Below are positions 35,775 through 45,541 of a stretch of 64,000 bases of DNA, piece by piece. Numbering within the stretch: the stretch's first letter is position 1; each line of letters opens with the position of its first letter. The stretch is from Symmachiella dynata (GTDB taxonomy: Bacteria; Planctomycetota; Planctomycetia; Planctomycetales; Planctomycetaceae): contig NZ_CP036276.1 in NCBI RefSeq assembly GCF_007747995.1, forward strand, positions 6,934,001 through 6,998,000. Direction: 5' to 3'. The notes below the pieces were generated by a model that worked only from the letters and a program-made list of their open reading frames with translations, was not told where the DNA came from and searched no databases. Both the position numbers and the translations under genes were made by a program.

Positions 35775-36848
35775 ATGAACGCAGCTCGAATCCAAACCAA
35801 GTTAGTACTCATTAGCTTTGTCAGTTGCGCGATCACGATGGCGACCTCTTCGGCATCAGCCGACGAACCGAGCACATCACCGCAGATTTTCCTTGCAAAA
35901 GAAGAGAAAAATCCTGAAGCGCAGATCAAGCTGTCGGGACTCGTTCGGACCGCCGATAGGAAACCAGTTCCAGTCGGCACACGACTGAAATATTGCTCGA
36001 TCTACACCTTTCGCCGCAAAGGGACGACAGGAATCACTCAAGCGATGTGGGGAAATCTCGGCTGGCGCCTTGGCCCCAACGGCCGGTTTTCCGGAGCTCC
36101 CTTCTACGGGCACGCAGAAGGTGACACTTTGACGCGCGTCAAATATTATTTAACTGCGTCGGCGCCAGGATATGCCCCCAGTTGGATTGGTCCACTCAAA
36201 GCGAAACCTGGAGATTCGCTTGATGATTTGGACATCGTCCTCAAGCTAGGCTTCGAAGGGCGGTTGAAACTGACCGATTCGGATGGAAAGCCAATAGTTG
36301 GTGTAAACCTTGAGATGAGCTACGCGGGTAAACAATGTCCGCTGTTGGGCAAGCTGAAAAGTGGTGATGATGGAATGGTGATTATCCCCGACTGCGCTCA
36401 AGCTTCCATTGATGTCTCTATACGCCATCCGGGATTTCAACCGTCCCGTTTCAAAGTTTTGCTATCGCCCAACAAAGACCTACAGCATGAACTTCTATCC
36501 GCTCGTCCAACCACCGGACTTGTAGTGTCAAGTGAGACAGGTGAACCAATCCCTGGAGCGAAAATACAAATTCTTGAAGAACAATTCGTTTATCCGGTGT
36601 TGTTTGGACTATCTCACGTTACATGTCCCCACGAATACCATTTTGGAGACGGTCCGATCGTCGGAAGCAGTGATCAACAAGGTCGATTCACAATCGATAC
36701 CTTCATTGATGACCTCGACTATAAATTGGCAGTGATAGCTCCAGGCTACAAAAACGGTCGGCTCATCAAAATTCAAAGTGGACAAAAGGATCTTCGAGTG
36801 GAACTTGAGCTAGCTCCTGAAGAGGAATCGTCCAATAACGGCCTTTAA
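35775..36848 (+). CDS. Exported carboxypeptidase-regulatory-like/Ig-fold protein
   Basis: 357 residues from ATG 35775 (ATG 35769 has a poor spacer, and the longer ORF is not supported). Signal peptide about residues 1-30 (ends SSASADEP). The body contains three beta-sandwich modules of the CarboxypepD-reg/Cna-B type: KLSGLVRTADRKPVPVGTRL, GFEGRLKLTDSDGKPIVGVNL and PTTGLVVSSETGEPIPGAKI, each followed by strands. The typical GY/APGY turn (ASAPGYAPSW, IAPGYKNG) appears twice. It is a structural or binding protein outside the cytoplasm, with no enzyme domain. GC is somewhat lower than its neighbours, and it sits alone next to repeat DNA. Confidence 0.78.
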   Translation: MNAARIQTKLVLISFVSCAITMATSSASADEPSTSPQIFLAKEEKNPEAQIKLSGLVRTADRKPVPVGTRLKYCSIYTFRRKGTTGITQAMWGNLGWRLGPNGRFSGAPFYGHAEGDTLTRVKYYLTASAPGYAPSWIGPLKAKPGDSLDDLDIVLKLGFEGRLKLTDSDGKPIVGVNLEMSYAGKQCPLLGKLKSGDDGMVIIPDCAQASIDVSIRHPGFQPSRFKVLLSPNKDLQHELLSARPTTGLVVSSETGEPIPGAKIQILEEQFVYPVLFGLSHVTCPHEYHFGDGPIVGSSDQQGRFTIDTFIDDLDYKLAVIAPGYKNGRLIKIQSGQKDLRVELELAPEEESSNNGL

Positions 36849-37225
36849 TGCGGAAAGCCCCCCGGCGGAGCCGAAGGCTGAGGGTCGTAAATTGAACACA
36901 TCCGGGGCGTGTCCCCTAAGATTCGCCGCGCCGTAAGTCCTTATGAGATAACGCCTCACGAAATCCCCCTTTGAACGGAATGCGATTTCGCATAAAATTC
37001 ATCGAGTACCGAGCCAGCGTCCCACCACGGACGACCACTGCCTAAAGTCTTCGAAAAAAGACGACAGTGACGCCGTACATCACCTATAATTGAAACAGAC
37101 GAAACAGCACATCGCGTTTAGACATTCCACGCTGTTACCACAATCCACGCCGAATCCAGAAATCTTCATTGCGAAGATCTTGGGAAGTGAGTCCGTCCGT
37201 AATGTAGCCATTCAAAGGAGAAGTG
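36849..37225. other. Intergenic region with possible promoter
   Basis: No gene or recognised repeat. Holds a sigma70-like pair before the gene at 37226. Confidence 0.4.
37061..37090 (+). promoter_or_regulatory. Possible sigma70-type promoter
   Basis: A perfect TATAAT at 37085-37090 stands 18 bp after ACGACA (37061-37066, four of six matches to TTGACA). It would give a 5' leader of about 130 nt before ATG 37226. Confidence 0.35.
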
Positions 37226-37762
37226 ATGGTCGCTCCGATCAGTGGGGAGAATTCCCTGGACCGCCTGTTTGCCGCTCTCACCGAGCACACGTTCCAGAAC
37301 GATCTGGGCATCGCCGATCCTCCGCTGATTGACTACCTCTCCAAGTTGCTGCTCCGTTTCATCCGCACCGACGCCATGTACCGCGTCCGTGACGTCGAAG
37401 GCAACTGCCTGAACGAAGTGGTCGACATGCTGGCCGAAGCGGAGGCCCGCCAAGCCAAACCACAACGGGAAGCCTTCCGCCACATCGGCGACTACACTCT
37501 CTTCTGGACCGGGGTCTACCCTGAAGCTCTGCCGAGATTTCAAGGCGCCAGTTCCAAAGATCAATTGATCGACTACTGCGCACAGGGCAAACGCTCCTAC
37601 TTCATCGCTAGCACATTCGATGACGAACCGTATCGCGACGAAGCCCCCATCTTGCGACGGCTCAGCGAAGAGTTCGAACTCTGCATGACCGGCCTGCACC
37701 AAGTCCGCGCCGAATGGGAAAACCTACCTCACGAACATCAAAACGACGCCGGCCAAAATTAG
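37226..37762 (+). CDS. Conserved-looking soluble protein of unknown function
   Basis: 178 residues from ATG 37226, with AAAGGAG five bases before; the GTG at 37223 is less well spaced. Largely alpha-helical: LDRLFAALTEHTFQNDLGI, LIDYLSKLLLRFIR and EVVDMLAEAEARQAKPQ. The middle reads FRHIGDYTLFWTGVYPEAL. The regular helix pattern suggests a small adaptor or regulator. I do not recognise the family. It lies between an exported protein and a convergent ABC exporter. Confidence 0.75.
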   Translation: MVAPISGENSLDRLFAALTEHTFQNDLGIADPPLIDYLSKLLLRFIRTDAMYRVRDVEGNCLNEVVDMLAEAEARQAKPQREAFRHIGDYTLFWTGVYPEALPRFQGASSKDQLIDYCAQGKRSYFIASTFDDEPYRDEAPILRRLSEEFELCMTGLHQVRAEWENLPHEHQNDAGQN

Positions 37763-37792
37763 CCACACCACCGATCAGTGAACGCAACAATT

Positions 37793-37831
37793 TCCCCCTC
37801 TCCCTCTGGGAGAGGGCCGGGGTGAGGGTTT
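37793..37831. repeat. CTCTCCC...GGGAGAGGG palindromic repeat
   Basis: CCCCCTCTCCCTCTGGGAGAGGGCCGGGGTGAGGG between convergent genes. It may act as a transcription end for both. Confidence 0.8.
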
Positions 37832-37919
37832 CCGCACAGCACTTGCGGCTTCACCGTCAAGCGAGTCTCGCATGATGGGACACCGGAGGTCCTGGGGAAC
37901 GCATCACAACAACCCCCGC

Positions 37920-39539
37920 TCAACTCGCCAACGATCGCGAGACATCGAACCGCTGAAATGCCCACGCCACCAGCGGCAAAATACCGGCCACGCCGAGCAT
38001 CAGCAGGCACCAGGCGACGATCAATCCGGCCGCCGTTGATTTTCCTAACAGCACATACGCCGCGACTCCGCCGGCCGTTGCGAAACCGACGATCACAGCC
38101 AGGAACAGCATCTTGGCCATCATCATCATCATTTGCCGGCCGAAGTGTTGAAAGTCTCCCGGCGTACTAGCGGCAATCCGGACCGGATAGATCAAAAACG
38201 TCACGTTCTCCACGCCGTACAACAACACATTCAGCGGCACGACGAATACGCCTGCCAATCCGGCGACAAGCACATTGCCCGTGATGACCGCCACTACCAC
38301 GAACAACACCAACTGCAACAGCGTGACCAAAATGATCGGCGCCGCCAACTCTCCGGCGGCGATAGCAATCGGCCGCAGCGGCAACTGCTTGAGCAATTCC
38401 ATCTGTTCCAAATCGCCGCGAAAATCAAACGGGAACAGCGACGAAAAAATAAAGGTGCAATACACCGAAGCCCCTACCAGCACCCCCACCAGGTTTTCGC
38501 CTTCCATCTTGTGCACCAAAAACAGCACGACCCCGCCACCCGCGAAAATCATGATCAGCGGAACCCACATCGAGCTGCGTAAAGCTTTGGTAAATTGACG
38601 CCGCGCAATGGTCCCCACTCCACCCAAACGCGGGAATTGGGGAAGCCGGCGACGGACGGATCCCTCGCTGGCGGTGAACTTAAAGTTCCCGCTCCGCATC
38701 CGCTGCATCCGTTGGTACACCGCTTGACTGCCAGCGACCGAGGACTCCAAATAATTCGCGTCCAATTGCACGATAAGCAGCACCAACGCGGCATTGATCG
38801 CCGCCGCGGCACTGGCCCACAGGACGAAATCTGGAAACACATGCTCCGCGGCCATCACGCGACCATAGATATCAAAGGGCGCCAATAACACGACGCCCGC
38901 CGTTGTCTGCCGGACGGCGTTGACATAATCCTGCGGTCGATCCCCTTGCCGCGCCTCTAAGCCATTCCACACGGCAATGGCCAGCACGACTCCCACTGCC
39001 AACAGAATCAATTTCCGCGACAATGACACACCGTGCTCAGACAGCGTTTGTACCACCAACACAAAGGCGATCTGCAACAACTGCACAAAACAGATGGCCA
39101 AGAACAACCCCGCTATCACAAACCACCACGACACGGCGTAGCGAGTTGTCCATGTTGAAAAGAGGAGCGATAGAAAAACCGCCCCCACCACGTTGCCGGC
39201 GATCTTGTAATACAACAACTCGCGACGGGCGAACGGCCCGGCAAACAAAAAGTCCACCTCCGCCGGCCAAAAATGAATCGCCTGCAATTTCGCGCTGGAG
39301 TTCAAACTCAACAGCGTAAAGCCCAACAGAAACACCGGCACCATGGTCCGTAGTAACTCGGTTTGCGGCTCGTGCGGCGTACTCAACAGCACAAACACGT
39401 TGGACCCCAGCATCAGGACCAACATCATCGCGCCGCAACAAAACGTAATCGCTCCGCGAACCGACTTCAGGCCGCTCAACGTCCGCCGCAAATTCGCGCG
39501 ATACCGCAACCGCAGCAATTTCCATAACGCCGGATGCAT
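37920..39539 (-). CDS. ABC-2-type exporter permease
   Basis: 539 residues with about 12 membrane helices in two sets. The long soluble segment between them (around 270-325) includes GTIARRQFTKALRSSMWVPLI. AEVDFLFAGPFARRELLYYKIAG near the N-terminus is typical of putative ABC exporter subunits that fuse two six-helix halves. It pairs with the ATP-binding gene upstream on the same strand (165 bp gap containing short repeats). Substrate unknown; such pairs export lipids, drugs or peptides. Confidence 0.85.
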   Translation of the reverse strand: MHPALWKLLRLRYRANLRRTLSGLKSVRGAITFCCGAMMLVLMLGSNVFVLLSTPHEPQTELLRTMVPVFLLGFTLLSLNSSAKLQAIHFWPAEVDFLFAGPFARRELLYYKIAGNVVGAVFLSLLFSTWTTRYAVSWWFVIAGLFLAICFVQLLQIAFVLVVQTLSEHGVSLSRKLILLAVGVVLAIAVWNGLEARQGDRPQDYVNAVRQTTAGVVLLAPFDIYGRVMAAEHVFPDFVLWASAAAAINAALVLLIVQLDANYLESSVAGSQAVYQRMQRMRSGNFKFTASEGSVRRRLPQFPRLGGVGTIARRQFTKALRSSMWVPLIMIFAGGGVVLFLVHKMEGENLVGVLVGASVYCTFIFSSLFPFDFRGDLEQMELLKQLPLRPIAIAAGELAAPIILVTLLQLVLFVVVAVITGNVLVAGLAGVFVVPLNVLLYGVENVTFLIYPVRIAASTPGDFQHFGRQMMMMMAKMLFLAVIVGFATAGGVAAYVLLGKSTAAGLIVAWCLLMLGVAGILPLVAWAFQRFDVSRSLAS

Positions 39540-39704
39540 GAGGGGGGGACCTTTTTAGGCGACAGGCTTGAGGTTACAGGCTACAGGGCTGGCTCAACAA
39601 AGTCGACAGGCATGGAACGCCACCTGGGATATGAATAGCCATTGAAAACTCCACCGACAATCCAATCGTGATACAACTCATCGACAAACCTCAAGCCTCG
39701 CCCC

Positions 39705-40454
39705 TCAAGCCTCCGTCTGCGTTCGTGTGCCTTCGGTTGCATGAAAGAACACGTCCTCAAGCGACGCTTCACCACCCAACTCTTCGTAAGCCGAACGCGC
39801 TTCAGCGATGGTTCCGAAAAACAACTGGTTGCCCGAACTGAGAATCAACACGTGCGTGCACAAGCCTTCCACCAACGACATCAAGTGCGAACTCACTAGT
39901 ATTGCCGCCCCCGCTGCGGCGCGCTGCTTGATCGACTCCCGCATGATGCGGATGCCCCGCGGATCTAAACCAGTCAACGGCTCGTCAAGCAGGATCGCCC
40001 GCGGATTGTGCAGATAGGCGCAGGCAATGGCCAGTTTTTGCCGCATGCCCCGCGACAGCCCGTGCGCGAACGCGTCTCGTTTTTCGGTCAGCTCGAATTG
40101 CTCCAGCAGTGCTGCTCCCGCGGTTTCCAAATCAGCAACCTCATAGGCCGAAGCAATGAACTCCAAATGCTCCCAAACCGACAATGCATCGAATAAGTGC
40201 GGATCGTCCGGGACATACGCAAGCTCCCGTTTGGCAGCAACGGGGGTTTCCACAACGTCATTCCCGGCAATCAACAGCCTGCCGTGCGTCGGCGGCAAGA
40301 TTCCGGCAATCGCCCGCATCGTGGTGGTCTTCCCCGCACCGTTGGGACCGACCAATCCCAGTATGTGCCCCGGCTCAACGTCGAACGACAGTCCACGTAC
40401 CGCCACCGTTTTTTCGTAGGTCTTGTGGAAATCCCTGACCGAAATCACTTGCAT
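39705..40454 (-). CDS. ABC transporter ATP-binding protein
   Basis: 249 residues, a complete nucleotide-binding domain. Walker A GPNGAGKT (36-43), Q-loop region ELAYVPDDPHLFD, signature LSRGMRQKL (usually LSGGQ), Walker B AILLDEPLTGLDP, and the H-loop VSSHLMSL. The signature variant with RGM is common in ABC-2 exporters. It drives the permease at 37920-39539. A short C-terminal extension (EDVFFHATEG) is typical of the family. Confidence 0.93.
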   Translation of the reverse strand: MQVISVRDFHKTYEKTVAVRGLSFDVEPGHILGLVGPNGAGKTTTMRAIAGILPPTHGRLLIAGNDVVETPVAAKRELAYVPDDPHLFDALSVWEHLEFIASAYEVADLETAGAALLEQFELTEKRDAFAHGLSRGMRQKLAIACAYLHNPRAILLDEPLTGLDPRGIRIMRESIKQRAAAGAAILVSSHLMSLVEGLCTHVLILSSGNQLFFGTIAEARSAYEELGGEASLEDVFFHATEGTRTQTEA

Positions 40455-40661
40455 CTGCCTTTAACGACGTGGAAAACTCGCCCCGCTTGGTCCCTCAATC
40501 ACGGTGCATCATAGGCCCCCCCCGCCGCCGAGACAATCGGAGCCAATCCCCGTTGACACGATCTGAGCCACAATATCGGGGAAAAAGTCTTCGAAGCGGC
40601 CCGAATAGCGCGTACAATAAGGCCAGCAGTCCACCCGAATTATTAATGGGAAGCAGCACGC

Positions 40662-41279
40662 ATGAGTATTGCTGAGAACCAGGAAACACGTCGTCTCGGT
40701 CCAGAGTTGAATGGGATCGCCATGACCGTCGAAGAATTCGACGTCGTCGCGGAATCAGACGATTTGTACCAATACGAACTGATTCATGGAGTGCTCATTG
40801 TGAATCCAATCCCATCTGAACAGGAACGTGATCCTAACGGCGAACTGGAGTATCTGCTGAGAGCCTACCGCTACAATCATCCCCAGGGTGGCAATCTTGA
40901 TGCGACGCTTTCCGAAGAATACGTTCATACATCGGCAGGTCGTCGAATTGCCGATCGCGTTATCTGGGCTGGCTTAGGACGGGTACCCGATCCACGGACT
41001 GATGTGCCCACAATCGTCGTGGAATTCATTTCCCACGGACGGCGCAACTGGTTGCGGGACTATATTGATAAGCGGGACGAATACCTCGCGCTTGGCGTCC
41101 AGGAGTATTGGATCTTCGACCGCTTCCGCCGCACATTGACTGTCTATCGCCAAACCGAGCAGGGCGTCGCCGAACAAATTGTGCCGGAAGCGAAAACCTA
41201 TCGCAGCGACATTCTGCCCGGCTTTGAGCTTCCCATCGCACGTGTATTCGCCGCTGCCGACCGTTGGGGAAAAGACTAA
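40662..41279 (+). CDS. Uma2-family endonuclease-like protein
   Basis: 205 residues. PD-(D/E)XK fold of the DUF820/Uma2 type: MTVEEFDVVAESDDLYQYELIHGVLIV near the start, RIADRVIWAGLGRVPDP, PTIVVEFISHGRRNWLRDYIDKRDEYLALGV with the catalytic-type E and K, and EYWIFDRFRRTLTVYR. The usual D-x-x-V motif before IVVEF is present in modified form (PDP/PTIVVEF). Uma2 proteins are numerous in planctomycetes and cyanobacteria; their role is unproven and they may be domesticated mobile-element nucleases. Confidence 0.88.
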   Translation: MSIAENQETRRLGPELNGIAMTVEEFDVVAESDDLYQYELIHGVLIVNPIPSEQERDPNGELEYLLRAYRYNHPQGGNLDATLSEEYVHTSAGRRIADRVIWAGLGRVPDPRTDVPTIVVEFISHGRRNWLRDYIDKRDEYLALGVQEYWIFDRFRRTLTVYRQTEQGVAEQIVPEAKTYRSDILPGFELPIARVFAAADRWGKD

Positions 41280-41335
41280 CACACCCGCAATAACCGCTGT
41301 TTTTACCTCGATGGTCTCACGCCCCGGATGCTCCC

Positions 41336-41752
41336 ATGTTGGTAACTTGTCCTCATTGCGAAACACAGTTTACCCCCACAGCCAGATCTTGCCCCGCGTG
41401 CGGCGACTACCAACCACCGTTGGCATCCACCGCCGATTACGAAACCAATCAGGCTGAACTCGAAATCTCCGGCGGCACATCCGTGCTTTGCGTGCATCAA
41501 CGACTCGTCGACAAAGGCTTCAGTGAAATCGTCGCCGACGACATCATCACCTCCGCGCGCCGTAATGTCCGCCGCGCAAATCGTCGCACCGGCGGGTACC
41601 GCATTCTTGCTGGTGCCGGTTTATTGGCCGGGGCAGGCTTGTTGGCGTTGGTTAGCCGCGGCGCAATTGTCGTGTTTAGCATCCTTGCCATTGGATTAGC
41701 ATTGTTTGTTGCCGGCATGATTCAATATGTCAGCGGCGCGAATCTTGACTAA
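41336..41752 (+). CDS. Zinc-ribbon membrane protein
   Basis: 138 residues. N-terminal zinc ribbon C5-x2-C8...C19-x2-C22. A linker with a helix (CVHQRLVDKGFSEIVADDIITSARRNVRRANRR) follows, then two adjacent membrane helices at about 89-107 and 109-131. The layout is a cytoplasmic zinc finger anchored to the membrane, function unknown. The repeated LAGAGLLAGAGLLA sequence in TM1 is a 12-bp DNA-level repeat. Confidence 0.78.
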   Translation: MLVTCPHCETQFTPTARSCPACGDYQPPLASTADYETNQAELEISGGTSVLCVHQRLVDKGFSEIVADDIITSARRNVRRANRRTGGYRILAGAGLLAGAGLLALVSRGAIVVFSILAIGLALFVAGMIQYVSGANLD

Positions 41753-41895
41753 GTGGTCGGTTTTGCCTTGTTGTCTAGCATTCTAGACATCATGATGGGA
41801 CCCAGCGGTTAATCTTTGCCGCCCTTTCTCGGTTCATATCATTCATCGCACGATCTCAGCGCTTCCCGTCGGCACGTACAGGAGACGTTAGTCCA

Positions 41896-42792
41896 ATGAA
41901 AGTCTTGGTATCCGGAGCGAGCGGACTTGTGGGAGGGGCGGTTGTTCAGGCATTTCTGGACGCTGGACACGACGTCTCTCGACTCGTCCGCCGCCGCATT
42001 TCGGTTTCTGAAAATGATCATTTCTGGGACCCAGCCGCCGGCAAATTAGATCCCGTCGCGCTTCAGGGCGTCGACGTGATGATTCACCTGGGAGGCGACA
42101 ATATCGCCGACGGACGTTGGACCCCCGAGAAAAAGGAACGCATCCGCGACAGCCGCCTCGAGAGTACGCGATTGCTCGCCGAAACCGCTGCAAAGCTTGA
42201 GCATCCTCCTAAGACATTCCTGTGCGCCTCAGCGATTGGCTTCTACGGTGACCGCGGGAATGAAACCTTGGACGAAGGGAGTACTCCCGGGACTGGGTAT
42301 TTACCTGAGGTCTGCCAGGACTGGGAGGCCGCCTGCCAACCTGCACGCGACAAAGGAATCCGTGTCGTCAACCTCCGCTTTGGTATGATCCTCAGCCCCG
42401 ATGGCGGCCCGCTGGCCAAAATGCTCACGCCATTCAAAATGGGCGTCGGCGGCAAAGTCGGCACCGGCGAACAATACTACAGTTGGGTCTCCTTGCACGA
42501 TGTGGTCCGGGCGATGGAGTTTATCATCGATGTCCCCAGCTTAGAGGGACCGGTCAATATCGTGACGCCCAATCCGGTCACCAACTTGAAGTTCACCAAG
42601 ACACTCGGTGCTGTCCTTTCACGGCCGACCGTGCTACCCATGCCCGCCTTCGCCGCCCGGTTGGCTTTCGGGGAAATGGCCGACGGGTTATTGCTGGCCA
42701 GTGCCCGCGTGATTCCCGACAAACTCCGCGATGCCGCGTTTACTTTTGAACACGATCAGCTCGGAAATTGCCTGCAAGCATTGCTCAAATAG
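41896..42792 (+). CDS. TIGR01777-family NAD-dependent epimerase/oxidoreductase
   Basis: 298 residues with AGGAGA before ATG. The Rossmann start VLVSGASGLVGGAVV holds the GxxGxxG motif. LGGDNIADGRWTPEKKERIRDSRLEST and FLCASAIGFYGDRGNETLDE carry the family-specific segments. YSWVSLHDVVRAMEFII precedes the C-terminal DUF1731 domain (MPAFAARLAFGEMADGLLLAS). It is a homologue of YfcH/SulA-type proteins; substrate unknown. Confidence 0.92.
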   Translation: MKVLVSGASGLVGGAVVQAFLDAGHDVSRLVRRRISVSENDHFWDPAAGKLDPVALQGVDVMIHLGGDNIADGRWTPEKKERIRDSRLESTRLLAETAAKLEHPPKTFLCASAIGFYGDRGNETLDEGSTPGTGYLPEVCQDWEAACQPARDKGIRVVNLRFGMILSPDGGPLAKMLTPFKMGVGGKVGTGEQYYSWVSLHDVVRAMEFIIDVPSLEGPVNIVTPNPVTNLKFTKTLGAVLSRPTVLPMPAFAARLAFGEMADGLLLASARVIPDKLRDAAFTFEHDQLGNCLQALLK

Positions 42793-42964
42793 CCGATCGC
42801 TGACCGGAAATTCGGTCGTGAATTCCCGGGAAACGCTTAGTTGAAAACGGACTTGCGTTCTGCTACCGTTTCTAATCGCATGTAAAGCGCTGACTCCCCG
42901 CGCGGAATCGGCGCAAGTTCTTACTCAATTTCAGGTTCCATCGGACCGCACAGGCAGGTTTTTT

Positions 42965-44134
42965 ATGTACAAGGTGACGTTGATTCCCGGAGACGGGGTA
43001 GGTCCTGAAATTGCCGAAGCCACGCGAAAATGCGTCGATGCCACCGGCGTGAAAATTGACTGGGATTTCCAGGAGTGCGGGATTGAAGTCATCGAAGCCG
43101 AGGGCAAAGTCCCCGACCGCGTGATGGAATCGATCCGGGCTAACAAAATCGCTCTCAAAGCCCCGATCACGACCCCCATCGGCAAAGGCTTTCGCAGCGT
43201 CAACGTCTTCCTGCGACAAGAACTCGGCCTGTACGCCTGTGTTCGCCCCTGCAAAACCTACAAGGGTGTGCGAACCTACTTCGAAGATTCCAACGTCGAC
43301 TTAGTGCTCGTCCGTGAAAACACCGAAGACCTCTACGCGGGCGTCGAATTCCAAGCTGGTGAGGAACGGACCGCGCAATTGATCGCCAAGATCAACGAAG
43401 TCGCCACCGGACGAACAATCGATACCGGCAGCGACACCACTGGTGTGAGCATCAAGCCGATCTCCATCGAAGGCACGCGACGGATCGCCGACTACGCCTT
43501 CCAATACGCCGTCGACAACAAACGCAAGATCGTCTCGTCGGTCTGCAAAGCTAACATCATGAAATTCACCGATGGGCTGTGGTACGACGAAACCCGCGCA
43601 GTGGCGTTGGCCTATGGCGCAAAATTCGAATGGCCCGATTTGGCCGAAGGTGTCCAGCCCGACCCCGCTCTTGTCGGCAATGTCAGCGATACCAACGGCG
43701 AAATCGAATACAACGAGCGCCTGATCGACAATATGTGCATGCAGTTGGTGCAAAAACCGGAACTGTATGACGTGATCGTCACCGAAAACCTGTACGGCGA
43801 TATCCTCAGCGACCTGTGCGCCGGACTCGTCGGCGGACTGGGTGTCGCCCCGGGAGCCAACATCGGCACCGAAGCCGCCATGTTCGAAGCCACGCACGGC
43901 AGTGCTCCCAAGTACAAAGGCCAAAACAAGGTCAACCCGGTTGCCTTGATCCTCTCCGGCAAAATGATGTTGAACCACCTCGGCGAGCACGAAGCCGCCG
44001 CCAAGTTGGACAACGCTGTCGCCGAAGTGATCGCCGAAGGCAAAGACGTGACCTACGACATGAAACCCGACCGCAACGATCCCTCAGCTGTCGGCACCCA
44101 AGAAATGGCCGAAGCCATCTGCCGCCGCATGTAG
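42965..44134 (+). CDS. Isocitrate/isopropylmalate-type dehydrogenase, probably NAD-isocitrate dehydrogenase
   Basis: 389 residues. GDGVGPE at 9-15. The substrate region [21 protein letters not shown] has the S-x-N...R-x-x-L-x-L-Y-x-x-x-R-P order of homo-isocitrate and NAD-isocitrate dehydrogenases rather than Leu[14 protein letters not shown], the Lys of KANIMK, the metal-binding [14 protein letters not shown] and [19 protein letters not shown] follow, then [14 protein letters not shown]. It oxidatively decarboxylates isocitrate to 2-oxoglutarate, which sucA, also in this window, would use. Homoisocitrate activity cannot be excluded by sequence alone. Confidence 0.88.
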   Translation: MYKVTLIPGDGVGPEIAEATRKCVDATGVKIDWDFQECGIEVIEAEGKVPDRVMESIRANKIALKAPITTPIGKGFRSVNVFLRQELGLYACVRPCKTYKGVRTYFEDSNVDLVLVRENTEDLYAGVEFQAGEERTAQLIAKINEVATGRTIDTGSDTTGVSIKPISIEGTRRIADYAFQYAVDNKRKIVSSVCKANIMKFTDGLWYDETRAVALAYGAKFEWPDLAEGVQPDPALVGNVSDTNGEIEYNERLIDNMCMQLVQKPELYDVIVTENLYGDILSDLCAGLVGGLGVAPGANIGTEAAMFEATHGSAPKYKGQNKVNPVALILSGKMMLNHLGEHEAAAKLDNAVAEVIAEGKDVTYDMKPDRNDPSAVGTQEMAEAICRRM

Positions 44135-44281
44135 TCGTCGGCAGAAAAAGAGTGGCCGGTGGTCAGTGGCCGGTGGCCAGAATCAGTTTCAAAACCCGGT
44201 TGCGCTTGTTCCGACAACTTGCAGATCAGTATCAGCGATTCGCGTCAGAGGGTTTTGAAACGACTTATTAAGTAGAGAAGA

Positions 44282-44422
44282 GTAGGGCAGGCTCCTGCCT
44301 GTCGCTTTGAAACCTCGGCATCGGGGTGCCACTGGCGGCTTGTCCGCTAGTGCCGCTGATCGGTGATACTTTAAAAAACATCAACCACGTACCGGGTGCC
44401 ACTGCTGGCTTGTCCAGCAGTG
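44282..44422. repeat. Compound repeat block before lpxK
   Basis: 44282-44303 is an arm of the GTAGGGCAGGCTCC family. 44324-44352 and 44393-44422 are direct copies of GGGTGCCACTG...TTGTCC...AGTG, the inner part of the MITE-like element at 14638. The 333-bp gap also has a GGCCGGTGGTCAGTGGCCGGTGG tandem at about 44155-44178. Confidence 0.7.
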
Positions 44423-44467
44423 TTCTCCCCGGCCACGCGGTGATTCCTTCCGGGCCATTGTCCCGAC

Positions 44468-45541
44468 GTGAATGAAAAAAACTTTCGCGATCTGATCTCC
44501 GGAAAAACGCCAGGCCTTGGGCCAACCCTGGCGCGCGGCGGACTGCGACTGCTCTCACCGTTCTACAGTTGCGGCGTCAGACTTCGCAACGCGGGCTTCC
44601 ATTTCGGTCTGCACACGATTCATCGCGCCCCAGTGCCAGTGGTCAGCATTGGCAACCTCACCACGGGCGGCACCGGCAAGACTCCCTTTGCCGCTTTCCT
44701 GGCCCATTGGTTTCGCGATCACGACCGGCAGGTTTGTTTCCTCAGCCGCGGTTACCGCGCCGAATCAGGGCAAGTCAACGACGAAGCCCGCGTGCTCGAG
44801 CAACTCTGCCCCGACGTCCCTCACCTCCAAAATCCCAACCGCGTCGCCTCCGCACAGACAGCCGTCACACAGTTCAATGCGGAACTGCTCATCCTGGACG
44901 ACGGATTCCAACACCGTCGCCTACACCGTGATCTGGACATCGTCTTAATCGACGCCGTCAATCCCTGGGGCTACGGATATCTCTTGCCGCGCGGATTGCT
45001 GCGAGAACCACGCACCGGTTTACGCCGCGCCGATGTCGTCGTCATCACCCGCGTCGATCAAGTCGACGAAGACCGCCTGGCCGCCATACGCCAACAAATC
45101 AGCCAATACACTCCTGTTGAACCGGTCGAAGTCTCGTTCCCTCCCATGCGGCTAATCAACGCTGCCGGTCAAACGGCCGAAATCAATTCGCTGCACGGTC
45201 TGCCATTGGCAGTCTTCTGTGGGATCGGCAACCCCACCGCCTTTCAAGCAGCCATCGAAACCCTCGGCCTGACAATCGCCGCGTTTCGCGAATTCCCCGA
45301 CCATCACCCCTACGGCAACGACGACGTCACACAACTCAAACGTTGGGCTGCAGACGCGAACGCATCAGCCGCGCTCGTCACGCAAAAAGACCTCGTCAAA
45401 TTGGACATGACCGACTTAGACGGCGTTCCTTTGTGGGCTTTGGAAATCGGCTGCAAAATCAATCGCGGCGAAGAGACGCTCTCAGCGGCGCTCAACCGCC
45501 TGATTCAATCGTCGACAGCCTCCGACTCTGCGGAAGCATAA
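44468..45541 (+). CDS. lpxK: Tetraacyldisaccharide 4'-kinase
   Basis: 357 residues from GTG 44468. VPVVSIGNLTTGGTGKTPF holds the LpxK Walker A (GGTGKT, 67-72). Typical landmarks are CFLSRGYRA, LLILDDGFQHRRLHRD (about 141-155) and LLPRGLLREPRTGLRRADVVVITRVDQ. It phosphorylates the lipid A precursor at 4', so lipid A synthesis and an outer-membrane-like envelope are implied. Its 3' end overlaps the convergent membrane-protein gene by 37 bp. Repeat DNA fills its upstream region. Confidence 0.93.
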   Translation: MNEKNFRDLISGKTPGLGPTLARGGLRLLSPFYSCGVRLRNAGFHFGLHTIHRAPVPVVSIGNLTTGGTGKTPFAAFLAHWFRDHDRQVCFLSRGYRAESGQVNDEARVLEQLCPDVPHLQNPNRVASAQTAVTQFNAELLILDDGFQHRRLHRDLDIVLIDAVNPWGYGYLLPRGLLREPRTGLRRADVVVITRVDQVDEDRLAAIRQQISQYTPVEPVEVSFPPMRLINAAGQTAEINSLHGLPLAVFCGIGNPTAFQAAIETLGLTIAAFREFPDHHPYGNDDVTQLKRWAADANASAALVTQKDLVKLDMTDLDGVPLWALEIGCKINRGEETLSAALNRLIQSSTASDSAEA